A stretch of DNA of 37,661 nucleotides, from positions 1-37,661 of the IMG/VR virus record IMGVR_UViG_3300024520_000028; one strand, given 5' to 3'. The DNA comes from a virus. A program made the position numbers and the translations under genes. Shown here one piece after another: positions 23,446-30,128 of this stretch (position 1 is the stretch's first letter; every line of letters begins with the position of its first letter). The notes under the pieces were generated by a model, which was not told the origin of the DNA, made no database searches, and saw nothing but the letters and a program-made list of their open reading frames with translations.

Positions 23446-24020
23446 TCGTCATCCAATATATCATCGAGCATTTTCCTCATGTCGGACTTAAGGGAGCTTA
23501 AGGGATTAGTGAAAATCTTATACATAGCATCCCCCGAAAACGCCTTACTAATCCTATCCAGCTTATACTTAAGCGCATATTTTTCTTTGGTAACATTAAT
23601 TATTGCTGTCTTGTGATCGTCAAGAGTACCTTGCAATTCTTCGGCTTGTTCTTTAAATTCCTGTTTCTTAATTAGTTCTTCTATGCGAGGTTCCATAAGC
23701 CTGCTAATAGTGTCCTCTCTCGCCTCGATAGTCTCATTCAATTCATCAATACGAGACTCTAGTTCTTCAATGTCCTCTTCAAGTGCTGCAATTTCAAACG
23801 CCTTACACATCTTCTCATCTATATTTTTATAGGCTTCTTGCTTTAGTTCTTCTATGCGAGGTTCCATAAGCCTATCAATAGTGTTCCCTCTCGCCTCAAC
23901 ACTCTCATTCAACTCATCAATATCTTCGAGCAGTTCAGCCACCAACTCTACTGTATCTTTAGTTCCTGGTTCGACTGAATATAACAAATTTTTCGCTTTT
24001 AAAATATAGATCGATTTCAT
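23442..24020 (-). CDS. Coiled-coil protein with internal duplication, 192 aa
   Basis: Nearly all charged helix with heptads. A 26-residue unit occurs twice 57 residues apart (EARGNTIDRLMEPRIEEL and EARED TISRLMEPRIEEL in the two copies), matching DNA copies at 23673-23750 and 23844-23921 that have diverged slightly. The start lies 1 nt after the stop of the membrane/coiled-coil gene. Function unknown; an elongated dimer is likely. Confidence 0.65.
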   Translation of the reverse strand: MKSIYILKAKNLLYSVEPGTKDTVELVAELLEDIDELNESVEARGNTIDRLMEPRIEELKQEAYKNIDEKMCKAFEIAALEEDIEELESRIDELNETIEAREDTISRLMEPRIEELIKKQEFKEQAEELQGTLDDHKTAIINVTKEKYALKYKLDRISKAFSGDAMYKIFTNPLSSLKSDMRKMLDDILDDE

Positions 24021-24021
24021 T

Positions 24022-24309
24022 TTATCCTCCCTTTTTAGTTTGCTTTTCTACCTCTGACAATCTTCTACTTATCTCTCTGGTACTAACACTTTGAGCTTCT
24101 AAAACCTTTTTAGTTAATACTTGTATCTCCTGATAATAGTTTTCAACGGATTCTTTTTTATTTGTACAACTCTGAGCCTGTTCTAATATCTCCGTTCTTT
24201 CATCAAATAACCTTTTAATTACATATCCTATAAGAGCTGTCATACCAATACAAATAGTAGATATACTTGCATTCTCTATGGCTTTTTGTATTATACCGTT
24301 ACTGATCAT
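24022..24309 (-). CDS. Single-span membrane protein with coiled coil, 95 aa
   Basis: One transmembrane segment (ISTICIGMTALIGYVIKRLF), then a long charged helix (KKESVENYYQEIQVLTKKVL, REISRRLSEVEKQTKK). It overlaps the receiver-domain gene by 11 nt. The shape resembles small phage holin-accessory or signalling proteins; pairing with a receiver domain is suggestive but unproven. Confidence 0.6.
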   Translation of the reverse strand: MISNGIIQKAIENASISTICIGMTALIGYVIKRLFDERTEILEQAQSCTNKKESVENYYQEIQVLTKKVLEAQSVSTREISRRLSEVEKQTKKGG

Positions 24310-24682
24310 TTACTTTCTCCCTCAGTTCCTTTATAGAAAATGGTTTATGTAAACAATCATCAGCACCGATTTTTACACAATTCACATAATCTAAGTTATA
24401 CGCACTTACAACTATTATCTTTAGATTCCTACTAACTGCGGACTGTTTTTCTATCTGTCTTATTTTTTGAATCAAAGTCATACCATTGTATTCATCAAGA
24501 AAATTATCCACCAATACCGTAAGGTAGGGTTTACTGTTTTCTAAATTTGACTTAATCATCGATATGGCTTTTTGAGCATTACAAACTGTATCACATTCAC
24601 CCAAATCTGCCGTTTCAATAGCTTCTTTAATTAAATCACACCATGCCATCTCATCATCTACTATCAATATTTTCTGTTTCAT
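24299..24682 (-). CDS. Stand-alone response-regulator receiver (REC) protein, 127 aa
   Basis: A CheY-like phosphoacceptor domain with no output domain. All key residues are present: acidic pair Asp9-Asp10 in KILIVDDE, phosphorylation site Asp59 in VLVDNFLDEYNGM, Ser93 in VVSAY, and Lys113 in LHKPF. The usual Pro after the Asp loop is replaced (D-N-F-L-D-E-Y-N-G). It would be phosphorylated by a host histidine kinase and act through protein contact, or titrate host signalling. It is coupled on both sides (ATGA with the 134-aa gene, overlap with the membrane gene). Stand-alone receivers are rare in phage genomes. Confidence 0.85.
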   Translation of the reverse strand: MKQKILIVDDEMAWCDLIKEAIETADLGECDTVCNAQKAISMIKSNLENSKPYLTVLVDNFLDEYNGMTLIQKIRQIEKQSAVSRNLKIIVVSAYNLDYVNCVKIGADDCLHKPFSIKELREKVNDQ

Positions 24683-25083
24683 GTTAACTCCTTAAATGTC
24701 TTGTCTGGATTCAAGTCTTTAATATCGTTTCGTGATCTATAATACCCTTGTAAGTAAGCACTAGCGTAATCATGGCTCATATCTCTCCATTCAAATGCTG
24801 TAATGTCGGTTTCCTTTTTCTTGTCTTCAGGCAAAACAACCGTCCTTTCCACCTCTATCAAACTAACTAACTTTTGAACCACAATGCCAGTATCTATGCG
24901 GTATTGATCTCCGTTTTGAGTTAAAGCGTGTACTCCTGCATAATCTTCCCAAGTAAGTGCTTCTTTGTCTACCTTCTTAATTGTACAGTTATCAAAAACC
25001 AACTTTTTAACTTCTGCCTCTAGTTTTTCTTTGTTCAGATCACACCCACAATTATCTGTGCATTGTCCATATCTTCCCTTCAT
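24679..25083 (-). CDS. Hypothetical protein, 134 aa
   Basis: Begins MKGRYGQCTDNCGCDLNKEK with a Cys cluster (C-x3-C-x1-C), then an alpha/beta body (YAGVHALTQNGDQYRIDTGI, then FEWRDMSHDYASAYLQGYYR). No family recognised. It follows the replication initiator cluster, so a replication accessory role is possible. Confidence 0.6.
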   Translation of the reverse strand: MKGRYGQCTDNCGCDLNKEKLEAEVKKLVFDNCTIKKVDKEALTWEDYAGVHALTQNGDQYRIDTGIVVQKLVSLIEVERTVVLPEDKKKETDITAFEWRDMSHDYASAYLQGYYRSRNDIKDLNPDKTFKELT

Positions 25084-25292
25084 TTCACATCCTCCCTCGG
25101 AGTTTTCCCTAGTTTATGCCGTAACCTTGCCACAGTTCTTACTAGCCTAAAATATGTACGTTGCCCTTCTGGCGTTAATTGCATTTGGGTAAAATCTTCT
25201 AAGGCTTTTAGTTCTGCCTCAAGTCCAGCTAACTGCCTTTCATCAAGACGTTTTAATTTATTCATAATCGAACTAATCCAGCTACCAATCAT
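25080..25292 (-). CDS. Small helical protein, 70 aa
   Basis: Mostly helical and basic-acidic (MNKLKRLDERQLAGLEAELK, then YFRLVRTVARLRHKLGKTPR). Coupled to the 134-aa gene by ATGA. It lies two genes after the replication initiator, where lambda-like phages keep their helicase loader, but it is too short and motif-free for that call. Confidence 0.55.
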   Translation of the reverse strand: MIGSWISSIMNKLKRLDERQLAGLEAELKALEDFTQMQLTPEGQRTYFRLVRTVARLRHKLGKTPREDVK

Positions 25293-25304
25293 TGTTCCCC
25301 CTTT

Positions 25305-25406
25305 TTAGTTCCCAACCGTATAACCACATTCACAAGTATATTCTATCCAGCAGGGTTCTTTTATTAATTCTCCAACCATTTCTTCGTTGCATTTAGGACA
25401 ATTCAT
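25305..25406 (-). CDS. Small zinc-ribbon protein, 33 aa
   Basis: ATG 25406 has GGGAGG five bases upstream. MNCPKCNEEMVGELIKEPCW, then ICE-like TCECGYTVGN, gives two CxxC/CxC pairs spaced as in rubredoxin-like zinc ribbons. Too short for gene-finders; codon pattern and ribosome site support it. Confidence 0.6.
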   Translation of the reverse strand: MNCPKCNEEMVGELIKEPCWIEYTCECGYTVGN

Positions 25407-25457
25407 TTATGCCTCCCTTTCGTTTTAAGCCCCCTATTACCTGTTCCTAGATACTTT

Positions 25458-26087
25458 CTACTCTTTACCCATAATCTCGTCACTACAGGCAGTATTTAAA
25501 GCCTCAGATGGTTTTCTGTCTGTATCGACCTTGTTTTTAAGCATGTCAGCCAACCCTTCAGCTAAACTCTTTTTGGTTGGATCGAATCTCCCACCCTTAT
25601 CGTTCATTTCTTGCCGATATCCTTCAAGTAGGTCATCGCAAATTGAGTTCTTTTTAATATTTGAAAAACCTGTCCTGTCTTTATTAGTGTTTATATTGTC
25701 TTTTGTGGGTGTCAATTTAGACACTACTTTCGTACGCAATTTAGACACTACTTTGGTGTCAATTTGGACACTAGGTGTCAATTTAGACACTACCCTCCAT
25801 TTGTGGTAAGCCTTTTGTATTGAAAGAGTTATGGGTCTGGTAGTGTCTTTTTTGACAACACCTTTAGCAACTAGCTTATTAACGGCTCTAATGACGGATC
25901 TCCTTTGCATACAAGACATTACAGCAATTTTGCTATAACTGATTTTATCGCTCTTTTTGTTCCATCCATAAGTTTGTCGAATGATAACCCAAAGGACTTG
26001 CCATTCTTCTCCAGACAATCGATATTTGCAAAATTGCTCGGCGAGTTCTGTGGCTATTTTTAAATATCCATCTTCCAATTGAACCAA
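25458..26087 (-). CDS. Lambda-O-like replication initiator carrying origin iterons, 209 aa
   Basis: The N-terminus (VQLEDGYLKIATELAEQFCK, then YRLSGEEWQVLWVIIRQTYG, WNKKSDKISYSKIA) is the Phage_rep_O signature; residues ~45-85 form the winged helix that binds origin iterons. The middle (99-129) is a repetitive linker, VVSKLTP/VVSKLRT/VVSKLTP, produced by four iterons in the DNA. The last ~80 residues are helical and should contact replication partners. This layout, DNA binder plus iteron-coded linker plus partner domain, is that of lambda O. No lambda P, DnaC or helicase gene is visible. Transcribed from its own predicted promoter at 26250-26278. Confidence 0.85.
   Translation of the reverse strand: MVQLEDGYLKIATELAEQFCKYRLSGEEWQVLWVIIRQTYGWNKKSDKISYSKIAVMSCMQRRSVIRAVNKLVAKGVVKKDTTRPITLSIQKAYHKWRVVSKLTPSVQIDTKVVSKLRTKVVSKLTPTKDNINTNKDRTGFSNIKKNSICDDLLEGYRQEMNDKGGRFDPTKKSLAEGLADMLKNKVDTDRKPSEALNTACSDEIMGKE
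25709..25793. repeat. Four iterons: predicted replication origin inside the initiator gene
   Basis: Four 19-bp copies of GTGTCAATTTAGACACTAC or a near match start at 25709, 25733 (TACGC instead of GTGTC), 25756 (one G) and 25775. Their starts are 24, 23 and 19 bp apart. Each unit has GTGTC/GACAC dyad arms around AATTTA. An AT-rich stretch lies at 25637-25708, on the initiator-distal side, where lambda has its unwinding region. Confidence 0.75.
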
Positions 26088-26249
26088 GATATTCCCCTAA
26101 CCATAAATCAACGGACGGCAATAACAGATACAAAAGACCCAACAAAAACCCTAGAAAGGGCAATGACTGGAACTGTTAAATACCGTCCGAAGAATATAAT
26201 AATTGTTTTTAGATTGTTTCATATTTTGTCGAATCTTTTGTATGCACCA

Positions 26250-26278
26250 ACTATATCACACCATTGAGCAAAAGTCAA
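26250..26278 (-). promoter_or_regulatory. Predicted promoter of the replication gene
   Basis: Minus strand TTGACT (26278-26273), 17 bp, TATAGT (26255-26250): both boxes 5 of 6 and ideal spacing. It lies in the only sizeable gap (26088-26279) of this part of the early operon, about 155 nt upstream of the initiator ATG, so replication genes can be transcribed independently. No other gene is seen in the gap. Confidence 0.65.
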
Positions 26279-26279
26279 A

Positions 26280-26504
26280 TTACCTCATGTGTTTCTCGGC
26301 TCTACCAGCTAAATAAATCATCGCTACACCAGCCCAGATAACCAAGATGCCTAGATAGCTGATACTGAACAGTCTGTACTGTCCTAGCCCCTTAAAAATC
26401 AAATCCCATACACTTACCAAGGTAATCATAGAGAACCCTAGCCGTCTTAATATCCTTGTGTAAATTGCTGTGTGAATTAATAGATCTTCAAATAACTGTT
26501 TCAT
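26280..26504 (-). CDS. Small membrane protein, 74 aa
   Basis: Two hydrophobic stretches, LGFSMITLVSVWDLIFKGLG and YLGILVIWAGVAMIYLAGRA, with a basic tail. ATG 26504 follows a GGGGAA box. The stop lies directly before the replication promoter. No family recognised. Confidence 0.55.
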   Translation of the reverse strand: MKQLFEDLLIHTAIYTRILRRLGFSMITLVSVWDLIFKGLGQYRLFSISYLGILVIWAGVAMIYLAGRAEKHMR

Positions 26505-26548
26505 TTTTCCCCTTTCTTGTTTGTGACGCTAATCAGTACCGACTAATA

Positions 26549-26725
26549 TCACGCTATAAATTTCCAACAAATCCAAATCCAAACCATAACCCAAAAGGCA
26601 ACAAAAGAATATAGCGATTCATCTTTTATTTGAGATTCATCCTCAATGCCAAAAAGACGAAAAATAATACCCAGCAACAAAAAAAGCGAAACCCCAAAAC
26701 CTCCGACATAAATTAGCCAATTCAT
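26549..26725 (-). CDS. Small membrane protein, 58 aa
   Basis: MNWLIYVGGFGVSLFLLLGI and FVAFWVMVWIWICWKFIA are two membrane spans; the ATG at 26725 has AGGGG upstream and overlaps the stop of the 69-aa gene. An in-frame extension to 26761 is rejected because it lies inside that gene. Function unknown. Confidence 0.55.
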   Translation of the reverse strand: MNWLIYVGGFGVSLFLLLGIIFRLFGIEDESQIKDESLYSFVAFWVMVWIWICWKFIA

Positions 26726-26931
26726 TTTTCCCCTTTCAGTAACGTTAAACCCTCTCTCCACGGTACAAGTATATCGTGGTGATTTCTAAACTTTTTCTCT
26801 TTCAAGTCCATTCTCTTCTTACATTCTGAGCATAACCAATAAGCGTTAAATATAGGCTTATTAGGATTATCTGCATGCCTTCCTATTTGTTCCATAAAGA
26901 CAATCCATTTATGCTCATTTTCACATATCAT
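26722..26931 (-). CDS. Small Cys-containing protein, 69 aa
   Basis: YWLCSECKKRMDLKEK gives one CxxC knuckle; the N-terminus has MICENEHKWIVFMEQIGRHA. The second metal pair is incomplete (Cys3, His7), so it may be a minimal zinc ribbon. Coupled on both sides by ATGA overlaps. Confidence 0.55.
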   Translation of the reverse strand: MICENEHKWIVFMEQIGRHADNPNKPIFNAYWLCSECKKRMDLKEKKFRNHHDILVPWREGLTLLKGEK

Positions 26932-27206
26932 AGTTCGTCATCCATTCTCTTTTGTTGTGCCTGAATCTTACCTTGGTCGATTCCTAACTGAAAGCAAATG
27001 CCCCCCAGAATAACGTGACACAAGAAACTAAACATCCCTCCCTTGTGTTCCTTTATCCAATCAAACGCTCCATGCCAATTAAAGGATTGCATGAAGCCTA
27101 TGGTGTTCCTAACAAGAAGTGATGCACCTAACCAGAAACATACCAACATTAAGATTGCCAATAACATTAACATGGCTAAAAACATATAAGCTCTGAGTTT
27201 ATTCAT
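26928..27206 (-). CDS. Two-span membrane protein, 92 aa
   Basis: Hydrophobic segments YMFLAMLMLLAILMLVCFWL and MFSFLCHVILGGICFQLGI, and a charged Gln/Lys-rich tail (KIQAQQKRMDDEL). Overlaps the 125-aa gene by 8 nt. Holin-like shape but in the early region; function unknown. Confidence 0.6.
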   Translation of the reverse strand: MNKLRAYMFLAMLMLLAILMLVCFWLGASLLVRNTIGFMQSFNWHGAFDWIKEHKGGMFSFLCHVILGGICFQLGIDQGKIQAQQKRMDDEL

Positions 27207-27576
27207 CTTTGTTTCCTTTCGTCCTCATCAAAACACAATAAGCAGCTTCATATAAAGAATCCTTAGTTTCGATGATATCAGGATGATTCGACCCGTCTTT
27301 CCATGCGTAAAACCTATATTCCTTGGTTTCTCCATGTACAATGCTTTGAATCTCCCAGGTATACCCTAGGCGTTCCATTTCTTTTATGATACATAAGAAT
27401 GGTTGGCTAGGTAATAGCCCTCTTTCTGGACTAGCAATGTTTCTAGCACAGTTATTAATCTGGTCTTCTCTATGCCACTCTGCATAGTCTTTAACATAGT
27501 CTTCTCGCTCAAGCTCTGTACTTGTTGGAAAGTAGAGATTGAGTATTGCTTTGATTTGTTCTTCTTGATCGGTCAT
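27199..27576 (-). CDS. Hypothetical protein, 125 aa
   Basis: N-terminal acidic helix (DQEEQIKAILNLYFPTSTEL), then an alpha/beta domain with YTWEIQSIVHGETKEYRFYA and LYEAAYCVLMRTKG. The layout is that of small phage proteins with a C-terminal helix-strand fold; no family named with confidence. Confidence 0.6.
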   Translation of the reverse strand: MTDQEEQIKAILNLYFPTSTELEREDYVKDYAEWHREDQINNCARNIASPERGLLPSQPFLCIIKEMERLGYTWEIQSIVHGETKEYRFYAWKDGSNHPDIIETKDSLYEAAYCVLMRTKGNKDE

Positions 27577-27591
27577 TTTTTGCTCCCTTCG

Positions 27592-27966
27592 TTATATTCC
27601 AAAAATTCCTCTCATTGCCGATTCTCCTGCTTGTCCCAAGTTTCCAAATAAACCGTCACTAGCAATATGAGGATGGTTTTGTAATTGGTCTCTAAAGCCA
27701 TGCATAGCTATGCGCTGAGGCCTAACGTCTTCCTTAGTCGCTCCACCTTCTAACTTCAACATGATCTTTCTGCACTCGAAATAAATATCTGCTTCGGTTT
27801 GTTCTCGGATTTTGGTTTCGAGTTTTTCTAGCTTCTCTCTTGTTTCGCTGGAGTCTTTCTTGTGTTTATCTATCAAGTATTCATGTCGTTCCTGTTCTTT
27901 TAGTTTTTCGTGTTTTAAAACATCAACATATCTTTCTAATCTGCGTACTTTCTTCTTGTTAAACAT
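27592..27966 (-). CDS. Coiled-coil protein, 124 aa
   Basis: Residues ~1-65 are a charged coiled coil (VRRLERYVDVLKHEKLKEQE). The C-terminus is Gly/His-rich (AMHGFRDQLQNHPHIA, then GLFGNLGQAGESAMRGIFGI). Unknown function. Its coding frame is well supported by composition and an AGGG box before ATG 27966. Confidence 0.6.
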   Translation of the reverse strand: MFNKKKVRRLERYVDVLKHEKLKEQERHEYLIDKHKKDSSETREKLEKLETKIREQTEADIYFECRKIMLKLEGGATKEDVRPQRIAMHGFRDQLQNHPHIASDGLFGNLGQAGESAMRGIFGI

Positions 27967-27986
27967 TTCCCCTCCCTTTAGTCTAC

Positions 27987-28487
27987 TTACGAGTAGCTTG
28001 GAAATAAATTATCTCTCTCAATCCGCTCTTTAAGCTCCCGTATCTTAATCGGCAAATAAACTCCCGTTTTCTTCAAGAGATCATAGAGATCGTCAAACGT
28101 CTTATCTTTCAACATTTCCGTTTTTAATTGTTCTTGGAATTTCTTGGGAACTTCCATCCCCATATCTTCATAAAGCACACTAGCGCAATCAACGCAGTAT
28201 GTATGACTAATTCCCCCAGCTTCGCCGGATACTGCTGGGGCGGTCTTCAGCACGTTCTTACAAACCGAACACATTGATACAAACAGCTTTTCTTGCAGAG
28301 CTATTTTATCGCAATAGGCTTGCCATTCAGATGGGGACATTTCCCTTTCTTTTGAAAGCTTATGTAAGGTTCTTAGAATAAACTCTTTGTCATCCATCTT
28401 GCTCCACGGATTCAGCGCATCGGCTTTGAATGACGCTAAGAGCATTAGGATTAATATTATGGTTGGTATGTGGCGCATTATTTTCAT
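27987..28487 (-). CDS. Exported protein with two CxxC pairs, 166 aa
   Basis: ATG 28487 overlaps the stop of the DUF5662 gene (ATGA); a longer in-frame start is rejected. Residues 1-24 (MKIMRHIPTIILILMLLASF, then KADA) form a signal peptide. Two pairs, MCSVCKN and YCVDCAS, about 25 residues apart, would hold a zinc or form disulfides in the periplasm. The rest is helical and charged. No family recognised; an envelope role is likely. Confidence 0.65.
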   Translation of the reverse strand: MKIMRHIPTIILILMLLASFKADALNPWSKMDDKEFILRTLHKLSKEREMSPSEWQAYCDKIALQEKLFVSMCSVCKNVLKTAPAVSGEAGGISHTYCVDCASVLYEDMGMEVPKKFQEQLKTEMLKDKTFDDLYDLLKKTGVYLPIKIRELKERIERDNLFPSYS

Positions 28488-28945
28488 AACCACCCCAATC
28501 CTGACAATGTGTTTTCTATGTGCTTTTGCATATTGTCTGGGATATCGTATTTCTTGTAACACCTCGGCAAAGAATCCTTAAAGCTCAAATCAGGGCTTCG
28601 CCTGTTTGCTGCCTTCCAGTCTGCAAGCATTTCTAAAACATCAATAAGATTCATCTCTGCAAATCCATCTTTGTGGTATGCTGTGTGATGCCTATTGTTA
28701 GCATAATGGTGGTCAATAGCGGGTTTTATGGCATCAACACATTTCTGATATTCTGGTGTTCCGTAGTTTGCCTTCTTGAAATCTGGTCTGGTTTGAACAA
28801 AAGCATCATGTTCTTTTGGTAAGAATTTACTTTTATCGTGAACAATGCCCCTTCTGTTTAGTTCGCCTTGTATCTCGTTTAAGTTTTCCGCTACTTCTAT
28901 TCTGTGCATTAATAGGTCTGTTAAAACTTCTGTGCTTGTATCCAT
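28484..28945 (-). CDS. DUF5662-family, HD-like protein, 153 aa
   Basis: Carries the family pattern in order: HDKSKF (36-41), HHYANNRHH (79-87), then MNLIDVLEMLADW (98-110). The HD and paired His residues look like a metal site of an HD-type phosphohydrolase, but the substrate is unknown. Found in many phages. Strong GGGGGAG box before the ATG. Confidence 0.7.
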   Translation of the reverse strand: MDTSTEVLTDLLMHRIEVAENLNEIQGELNRRGIVHDKSKFLPKEHDAFVQTRPDFKKANYGTPEYQKCVDAIKPAIDHHYANNRHHTAYHKDGFAEMNLIDVLEMLADWKAANRRSPDLSFKDSLPRCYKKYDIPDNMQKHIENTLSGLGWL

Positions 28946-28960
28946 TTTACTCCCCCTTAT

Positions 28961-29173
28961 TCAAAGATTATCATTATAAAACTTTTCAACGTTTGTTAGA
29001 ACCTTGAGATTGTATAGTTTAGGACAGCACTCTTGACAAGCAACAATCCAACCATTGATAAACTTATCCCTACGATGTGCCACAAAAGATAGTCCTTTTG
29101 TGCTATCACATAAAATACATGCCATAACGTAATCATCATATTGACCGTCTTTATTCCCTATTTTTTGTATCAT
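28961..29173 (-). CDS. Hypothetical protein, 70 aa
   Basis: Contains ACILCDSTKGLSFVAHRRDK and VACQECCPKLYNL, i.e. C-x2-C and C-x2-C-C, so a small zinc-binding fold is likely. One nt separates it from the next gene upstream. No family recognised. Confidence 0.6.
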   Translation of the reverse strand: MIQKIGNKDGQYDDYVMACILCDSTKGLSFVAHRRDKFINGWIVACQECCPKLYNLKVLTNVEKFYNDNL

Positions 29174-29174
29174 T

Positions 29175-29498
29175 TTATTCCTCCCTAGGTTTCCATTTGA
29201 TTATGCCGGCTTTGGCGATTGCTGTTACTATTTTATCTGCAAGCTCACAATCGTCTATACTATGAACAACATCACCACAAATACAATTATGAATCTTTTT
29301 AACGTCAATTTCGGCTACATCGTTTATGTCTAGTTCTGTGTTTAGGATTTCTTGCTTATATGTTATTCCTCCATGTTTAGGGCAAGGAAGAGGTTCCCCA
29401 CAGACTACATTCATTCTTCCCTCTTTCCATCTTCTTTGGCATTCTTTTTCTTTCGGCAATTCCTCAGCGATCAAAGTATCAGATATTCGTTTTTTCAT
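29175..29498 (-). CDS. Hypothetical Cys-rich protein, 107 aa
   Basis: ATG 29498 has GGAG seven bases upstream; an in-frame extension to 29597 would overlap the 44-aa gene entirely and is rejected. Cys residues in NVVCGEPLPCPKHGG and KKIHNCICGDVVHSIDDCEL suggest metal binding. The C-terminus (IVTAIAKAGIIKWKPREE) is helical. No family recognised. Confidence 0.6.
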   Translation of the reverse strand: MKKRISDTLIAEELPKEKECQRRWKEGRMNVVCGEPLPCPKHGGITYKQEILNTELDINDVAEIDVKKIHNCICGDVVHSIDDCELADKIVTAIAKAGIIKWKPREE

Positions 29499-29613
29499 GG
29501 GGTTTCTCCTTGTCTTTTTTAGTTTCTTTCGGATAATGCTCACATTCAGAGATATACCCCGTTGGGCTATCCCAGATATATTTTCCGCATATTTCACATC
29601 TGAAATGACTCAC
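29479..29613 (-). CDS. Small zinc-ribbon protein, 44 aa, GTG start
   Basis: GTG 29613 has AAGGAG five bases upstream, an ideal site. The product has FRCEICGKYIWDSPTGYISE then CEHYP, a C-x2-C plus Cys/His knuckle. It overlaps its neighbours by 4 and 20 nt. A frame missed by size-limited gene finders. Confidence 0.55.
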   Translation of the reverse strand: MSHFRCEICGKYIWDSPTGYISECEHYPKETKKDKEKPHEKTNI

Positions 29614-29831
29614 TTTTTCTCCTTGTCGTAGTTTATGGGTTGCACATAACAAATATCTTGTTCTAAAATTTCACCCATTGAATGTGCCACTAAATATTCT
29701 TCTTTTATCTCAAACCGTTTTTCTGATCCTATGCCTTTGTCTACCAAAAGTGCTATCAATTTTGAACAGATTGTATATCCTGACTCACTCCCAATTCTTG
29801 CTATCTTCTCAATCTCGCTTTCTCGGCTCAT
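29610..29831 (-). CDS. Hypothetical protein, 73 aa
   Basis: ATG 29831 follows a GGGGGGAGAG box; the upstream ATG at 29858 lacks one. MSRESEIEKIARIGSESGYT and YLVAHSMGEILEQDICYVQP; helical N-terminus, strand-rich end. It is the first gene after the tRNA-like element. No family recognised. Confidence 0.55.
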   Translation of the reverse strand: MSRESEIEKIARIGSESGYTICSKLIALLVDKGIGSEKRFEIKEEYLVAHSMGEILEQDICYVQPINYDKEKK

Positions 29832-29865
29832 CTCTCCCCCCTTATTTAGTAAATCCAAACATAAA

Positions 29866-30013
29866 CCAACAAGGCCAATGAGGGATTTGAACCCTCATAT
29901 CCATCTACTTGACTGGGTGCTGTCCCACCAACCACCACTCTCTAAACACATGGTCTCTAACCTCTGTGTTCTCGCCCATATTCATTTTGGGTTACATCAA
30001 TTGGCTTTGTTGG
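29866..30013 (-). ncRNA. tRNA-like structured RNA with T-arm and long acceptor-like stem
   Basis: On the minus strand, 30013-30000 pairs with 29879-29866 over 14 positions with one A-C mismatch. Directly inside the 3' arm is a perfect T-arm: GAGGG, loop TTCAAAT, CCCTC (29896-29880), joined to the stem as in tRNA. Further hairpins lie between (CCCA...TGGG; AACACA...TGTGTT with an inner GGT/ACC; TGGG ACAGCA CCCA). The enclosed 120 nt are too long for a normal cloverleaf and no D-loop GG or 7-nt anticodon loop is visible. It could be a decayed tRNA, an interrupted tRNA, or a tRNA mimic. The region holds no protein-coding gene. Confidence 0.45.
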
Positions 30014-30027
30014 TCTATGCTTAGATT

Positions 30028-30085
30028 TTTAAAGAACTACGCTTGTTTCTTTAACTTCACGGTTTTTGTTTAAAGTTTCTTTAAT
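30028..30085. repeat. 58-bp perfect direct repeat, distal copy
   Basis: Identical to 30701-30758. It lies between the Gly-Ser-Tyr repeat gene and the tRNA-like element, in a stretch (30014-30128) without a gene. The copy contains the last codons and stop found in the 47-aa gene at the other copy, so this one looks like the derived copy. Confidence 0.85.
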
Positions 30086-30128
30086 GCTAATTTAGTATTT
30101 CTTTTTCCAATTAGATTTTTAAAAAATA

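Noticed and set aside
25945-26163. 72-aa hydrophobic frame upstream of and overlapping the initiator
   Set aside because: Mostly inside the O-like gene in another frame; start lacks a ribosome site and lies inside the promoter-proximal leader.
29866-29965. Standard type II tRNA ending at 29872
   Set aside because: A 5' acceptor at 29962 (GGTTAGA) would need three wobble pairs and one mismatch, with no D-loop GG and no 7-nt anticodon loop.
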